Source: Deltaproteobacteria bacterium | GTDB lineage: Bacteria > Desulfobacterota > Desulfobulbia > Desulfobulbales > BM004 | Direction: 5' to 3' | Length of the DNA: 8,654 bases | Assembly: GCA_019312695.1 (NCBI GenBank) | Contig: JAFDCT010000297.1 | Coordinates: 1 to 8,654 of the forward strand | Part shown: positions 6,495 through 8,654 of the stretch, piece after piece | Layout: every line of letters starts with the position of its first letter | How positions within the stretch are numbered: the stretch's first letter is position 1 | Translations under genes and position numbers: made by a program | Notes under the pieces: model-generated | The model's database searches: none | Told to the model about the DNA's origin: nothing | The model's input: the letters and a program-made list of their open reading frames with translations, nothing else

Positions 6495-7373
6495 TTAAAA
6501 GAACTCATCTACCTGTTTGATAAGTTTTGCTGCCGTAACCTTTGCCAATTTATTGCTTGAAGCCATATCTGAATCTGTCATTGGCCGCTCAAGAACCTCT
6601 GTTAAGAGTTTAAGGTAGAGTTCCCGGTCAAATATCATACGGGCGTACGTTTGGGCATAGGCTACCTGGGTAAGCAGAAACTGTCTTTTATTTATTTCCA
6701 GGGCCCTTTCAAAATGTTTGCGGCTGGCATCAGGTCTGCCGCCATAAATCTGGGGCTTGCTGCCGTAATAGGAACCGAGGAAAATATGGGCTCCTCCGAA
6801 GTAAAACGACTCATCAAGCTCAACCACCCTGAGCATGATGCTTTCCACAATAGGCAGGTCAGCCATAGCGGCGGGTGCTCCCTCCTGAAATTGTATCCAT
6901 GTGGCCCAGCCGTAAGCTCCCCAGAAAAGATAGCCAACCTGATCCGGGTGGATGTTTTCAAGAGCCGGTGTTATTTCACCAAGTGTCTGACGTGTATAGC
7001 CTTTTATTTTTTTTATAGGGGGCAGCTGGTTTATGAGGTTTATACCGTAGTCTCTGGCCTTGATGCTCATATTGACTGCACGTTCGGTCTGGCCCACTTC
7101 ATAAAGAATTGCAGCATAAGCGCCATATAATCTTGTGGCTGTCATCAGCAGTTTTTCATTTTCAGGGGCACCGGCAATTAGTCCGTCAAGTAATAACAGC
7201 AGGGACGGTGCCCCTTCCTGCAGCAGCTCCAGGTCTGTCTGTTTCTGCATGGAGATGGTTAAAGGGTCAAGCATGGGATTGACTATTACTGAAGTGCAGT
7301 TGCTGCTTAAAAGCAAGAACGTAAAGGCAGCTAAAATATTGCCAATAGTCAACTTCACAGCTTTTATCTTCAT
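6495..7373 (-). CDS. TRAP-associated TatT lipoprotein
   Basis: This 292-aa protein has a Lys-rich start, a hydrophobic segment (8-22) and a probable lipobox, LSSNC, with lipidated Cys26. The mature part is all-helical with TPR-like pairs. Recognisable stretches include LLMTATRLYGAYAAILYE, GYLFWGAYGWATWIQF, FYFGGAHIFLGSYYGSKPQIYGGRPDASRKHFERAL and FLLTQVAYAQTYAR, which match the TatT family (Treponema Tp0956 type). TatT forms a ring-shaped trimer that binds its cognate TRAP receptor and is thought to pass ligands to it. This fits its place as first gene of the tatT-dctP-dctQ-dctM operon. I chose ATG at 7373 because it gives a normal lipoprotein signal; a TTG at 7391 would add six residues. No clear ribosome site is visible for either. 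Confidence 0.9.
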   Translation of the reverse strand: MKIKAVKLTIGNILAAFTFLLLSSNCTSVIVNPMLDPLTISMQKQTDLELLQEGAPSLLLLLDGLIAGAPENEKLLMTATRLYGAYAAILYEVGQTERAVNMSIKARDYGINLINQLPPIKKIKGYTRQTLGEITPALENIHPDQVGYLFWGAYGWATWIQFQEGAPAAMADLPIVESIMLRVVELDESFYFGGAHIFLGSYYGSKPQIYGGRPDASRKHFERALEINKRQFLLTQVAYAQTYARMIFDRELYLKLLTEVLERPMTDSDMASSNKLAKVTAAKLIKQVDEFF

Positions 7374-7399
7374 GATCGTTTTCGGATGCAAGGTTTCAT

Positions 7400-7536
7400 G
7401 AGACAGGAGAGAAAAGGTTAATTGCCTGGAATAATTATTTACATTAAATATTAAACTTTAGTGAAATAAAGTGCTATGTGTCAAGAATGAATGGCAGGTC
7501 TTGATGATAATATTTTTTTCAGACAGTGGTGTGATT
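7400..7536. other. Divergent intergenic region, tatT operon and LOG-like gene
   Basis: This AT-rich stretch must hold the start signals for the leftward TRAP operon and the rightward Rossmann-fold gene. It contains a 10-bp AT palindrome, AATAATTATT (7430-7439). I find no sigma-54 motif and no sigma-70 promoter close enough to consensus to call on either strand. Confidence 0.4.
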
Positions 7537-8043
7537 ATGTCCAGAAAAATCATTGGGGTATTTGGAGCAGGCAATGTGACCGAGGCTGAAGAGGAGTATC
7601 AGCTGGCCTTTAAAGTAGGTCATCTATTGGCTCGGCATGGTTTTATAGTCCTGACCGGAGGACTGGGCGGCACGATGACGGCTGCCAGCAGGGGGGCCAA
7701 AGAGGCGGGCGGCATAACGGTGGGAATTCTGCCCGGCACCAGCAAAACAAGTCCGGCCAACAAATATGTCGATATAGCCATATATACCGGTATGGGCGAG
7801 GCCCGGAATGCCATTAACGTGAAAAGCTGCAAAGCAGCTATAGCCATTGGCGGGGAGTATGGAACCCTGTCGGAAATCAGCCTGGCTCTGAAAGGAGGCT
7901 GCCCGATAATTCTGTTGCATTCCTGGGCATTGACATCTCACAGCGGCCTGAAACCTCCTGCGCGGCTTATTGCAGAAACTGCTGAGCAGGCGGTTCTCAT
8001 GGCTGCCGGGGCTGTAAAAAAAATCTCTAATCAGTTTTTATGA
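7537..8043 (+). CDS. TIGR00725/LOG-like Rossmann-fold protein
   Basis: This 168-aa protein has the fold of the LOG / SLOG superfamily (the misnamed lysine decarboxylase and DprA-like group). Visible motifs are IGVFGAGN (6-13), VLTGGLGGTMTAASRGAKEAGG (38-59, the nucleotide-binding Gly-rich stretch), TVGILPG (61-67), the TIGR00725-type ANKYVDIAIYTGMGEARN (74-91) and AIGGEYGTLSEISLALK (103-119). The last segment corresponds to PGGxGTxxE of cytokinin-activating LOG enzymes but lacks its Pro, as is common in TIGR00725. These proteins probably bind nucleotides; a specific reaction is not established, so I assign none. I chose ATG at 7537 because the conserved first strand begins there; a GTG at 7471 or ATG at 7504 (the latter with GGCAGG before it) would add 22 or 11 less typical residues. 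The gene stands alone, divergent from the TRAP operon. Confidence 0.85.
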   Translation: MSRKIIGVFGAGNVTEAEEEYQLAFKVGHLLARHGFIVLTGGLGGTMTAASRGAKEAGGITVGILPGTSKTSPANKYVDIAIYTGMGEARNAINVKSCKAAIAIGGEYGTLSEISLALKGGCPIILLHSWALTSHSGLKPPARLIAETAEQAVLMAAGAVKKISNQFL

Positions 8044-8355
8044 GCAGTTATCATCATGTCCGCGGGCTAGAGTGATTCTGAGTGAAGCCATCGGGGTTAA
8101 TATTGTGGCAAGCAAACCTGCCCCCCTTTCCCTTCTTTTTTAAAGTGCTAGGTCGTGGTGCTTCTATCATTGTTTGTGGGACTGTATTGACTAGTTTCAT
8201 TTATCGAATAATGTATTATTGCAAAAGCCCTTTTTATAAAAAAATAACGAGGGTGTCCATGCGAGTATTTAAAAACAGCGAAGAAGTTTTGCCGGTAAAA
8301 AGTGATAAAGTTATAAGGGGACAATAAGATTTGCCAAACTGTAGCTTTATCGTGC
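8044..8355. other. Gene-poor spacer after the LOG-like gene
   Basis: No recognisable gene lies here. A longer frame from GTG at 8082 has no ribosome site and no familiar sequence. A pure pyrimidine run of 21 bases (8121-8141, C-rich then T-rich) stands out. I see no convincing terminator hairpin for the upstream gene. One very small frame with a good ribosome site is listed separately at 8259. Confidence 0.5.
8259..8327 (+). CDS. Possible 22-aa small ORF
   Basis: A GAGGG ribosome site (8249-8253) stands five bases before ATG at 8259, opening a 22-codon frame that starts MRVFKNSEE, is mostly polar and charged, and ends in TAA. It has no signal peptide, membrane segment or motif that I know. 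A weak -35-like TTGACT occurs at 8187-8192 without a good -10 at the right distance. It could be a small protein, a leader or chance. Confidence 0.22.
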   Translation: MRVFKNSEEVLPVKSDKVIRGQ

Positions 8356-8383
8356 TTGACAAGTTCGATAAAACAAGTATATT
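8356..8383 (+). promoter_or_regulatory. Sigma-70 promoter of the tRNA gene
   Basis: A perfect -35 box TTGACA (8356-8361) and a -10 box TATATT (8378-8383) are separated by 16 bp. Transcription should begin near 8390, about 20 bases before the tRNA. Confidence 0.85.
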
Positions 8384-8409
8384 TACCCGATCGTAATATG
8401 AGCCTGAGG

Positions 8410-8485
8410 GCGGGCGTAGCTCAGTTGGTAGAGTACAAGCTTCCAAAGCTTGGGGTCGCGGGTTCGAACCCCGTTGCCCGCTCCA
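8410..8485 (+). tRNA. tRNA with CCA anticodon (reads UGG, Trp) on a glycine-type body
   Basis: A full 76-nt cloverleaf can be drawn. The acceptor pairs GCGGGCG with TGCCCGC, the D-arm is GCTC/GAGT, the anticodon stem CAAGC/GCTTG encloses loop TTCCAAA, the variable loop is GGGTC, the T-arm is GCGGG-TTCGAAC-CCCGT, then U73 and an encoded CCA end. U33 is at 8442, so the anticodon is CCA (8443-8445), the tryptophan anticodon. The rest looks like tRNA-Gly: G1:C72, C2:G71, G3:C70 and U73 are glycine identity elements, whereas bacterial tRNA-Trp normally has A1:U72 and G73. A tRNA-Gly with anticodon CCC would differ only at position 36 in this loop. It may be a mutated or miscalled glycine tRNA, or an unusual tRNA. 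The tRNA itself is certain; the amino acid is not. Confidence 0.9.
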
Positions 8486-8524
8486 CCGAAAACTCTGCGT
8501 TCGGCTGCTGACAGGCTTATAGGG

Positions 8525-8555
8525 CATCCCGCACATGGCGCAGGAAGCCGGGATG
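8525..8555. repeat. Hairpin downstream of the tRNA
   Basis: CATCCCG (8525-8531) pairs exactly with CGGGATG (8549-8555) around a 17-base loop. GCTT (8515-8518) and AAGC (8556-8559) could extend the stem past a bulge. No T-run follows. It could be part of the tRNA precursor trailer or of an unrecognised RNA. Confidence 0.4.
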
Positions 8556-8571
8556 AAGCGAAAAGCTCCAT

Positions 8572-8608
8572 TAGACCGGGAAAATACTGAAGATCCCGGT
8601 CTGATTTT
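8572..8608 (+). terminator. Probable rho-independent terminator after the tRNA
   Basis: AGACCGGGA (8573-8581) is the exact reverse complement of TCCCGGTCT (8594-8602), a GC-rich 9-bp stem with a 12-base loop, followed by GATTTT. The T-run is short, so termination strength is uncertain. The nearest upstream transcription unit is the tRNA. Confidence 0.5.
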
Positions 8609-8619
8609 CGCGCTATACA

Positions 8620-8643
8620 GTTCAGGCTGTTTCTTGCCTGAAC
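8620..8643 (+). terminator. Second hairpin, possible terminator
   Basis: GTTCAGGC (8620-8627) and GCCTGAAC (8636-8643) form a perfect 8-bp stem with an 8-base loop. A short TTTT follows six bases later at the window end. It may be a back-up terminator or belong to whatever begins to the right of the window. Confidence 0.35.
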
Positions 8644-8654
8644 GGATGTTTTGA

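Noticed and set aside
8082..8327. An 81-codon plus-strand frame from GTG at 8082
   Set aside because: It has no ribosome site, starts in non-coding-like sequence and runs through the pyrimidine tract; only the last 22 codons have a plausible start.
8410..8485. tRNA as an attachment site for a genomic island
   Set aside because: No integrase, direct repeat of the tRNA 3' end, or mobile gene is visible on either side within the window.
8486..8570. Signal recognition particle RNA (4.5S) after the tRNA
   Set aside because: The GGAAGCC-like stretch looked suggestive, but the conserved SRP loop and its flanking helix are not present.
8234..8571. Minus-strand frames with segments such as GSNPRPQALEACTLPTEL and DPKLWKLVLYQLSYARP
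   Set aside because: These are translations of the antisense strand of the tRNA gene, a familiar kind of spurious protein. Their value is only that the TGG codon in the second one confirms the CCA anticodon.

Overview
The window looks like chromosomal sequence of a Gram-negative, probably anaerobic bacterium. My best guess is a desulfobacterotal (former deltaproteobacterial) lineage. The reasons are a TRAP transporter that carries a TatT lipoprotein, a membrane histidine kinase paired with an NtrC-type sigma-54 activator, and a strong -24/-12 promoter. The taxonomy is inference; no rRNA or other marker is present.

Left part (1-3440, minus strand). Read in the direction of transcription, this holds a membrane sensor histidine kinase (3440-2322), its NtrC-family response regulator (2227-884), a 401-bp regulatory gap, and an exported cysteine-rich heavy-metal-associated (HMA) domain protein that runs off the left edge (482-1). 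The gap contains a near-perfect sigma-54 promoter (TGGCAC-N5-TTGC at 561-546) pointing at the HMA gene, with several dyads upstream of it. The simplest reading is a self-contained envelope metal or stress circuit, ZraSR/ZraP-like in logic: the kinase senses, the regulator activates sigma-54 polymerase, and the HMA protein is the output.

Middle part (3643-7373, minus strand). This is a complete TRAP transporter operon in the order tatT, dctP, dctQ, dctM, with spacings of 5 to 12 bp. Two things are odd. The DctP-like receptor has Trp (W172) where I would align the carboxylate-binding Arg of classical DctP proteins. The large permease dctM is interrupted in frame by TAA, followed immediately by ATG, so it reads as a 324-aa plus a 97-aa piece.

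Right part (7400-8654, plus strand). A divergent TIGR00725/LOG-like Rossmann protein is followed by a gene-poor spacer with a possible 22-codon ORF. A very good sigma-70 promoter then drives a tRNA. That tRNA has a glycine-type acceptor (G1:C72, C2:G71, G3:C70, U73) but a CCA (tryptophan) anticodon. The last 170 bp hold three successive hairpins, at least one of them a plausible terminator.

No insertion sequence, integrase, CRISPR array or phage gene is visible.
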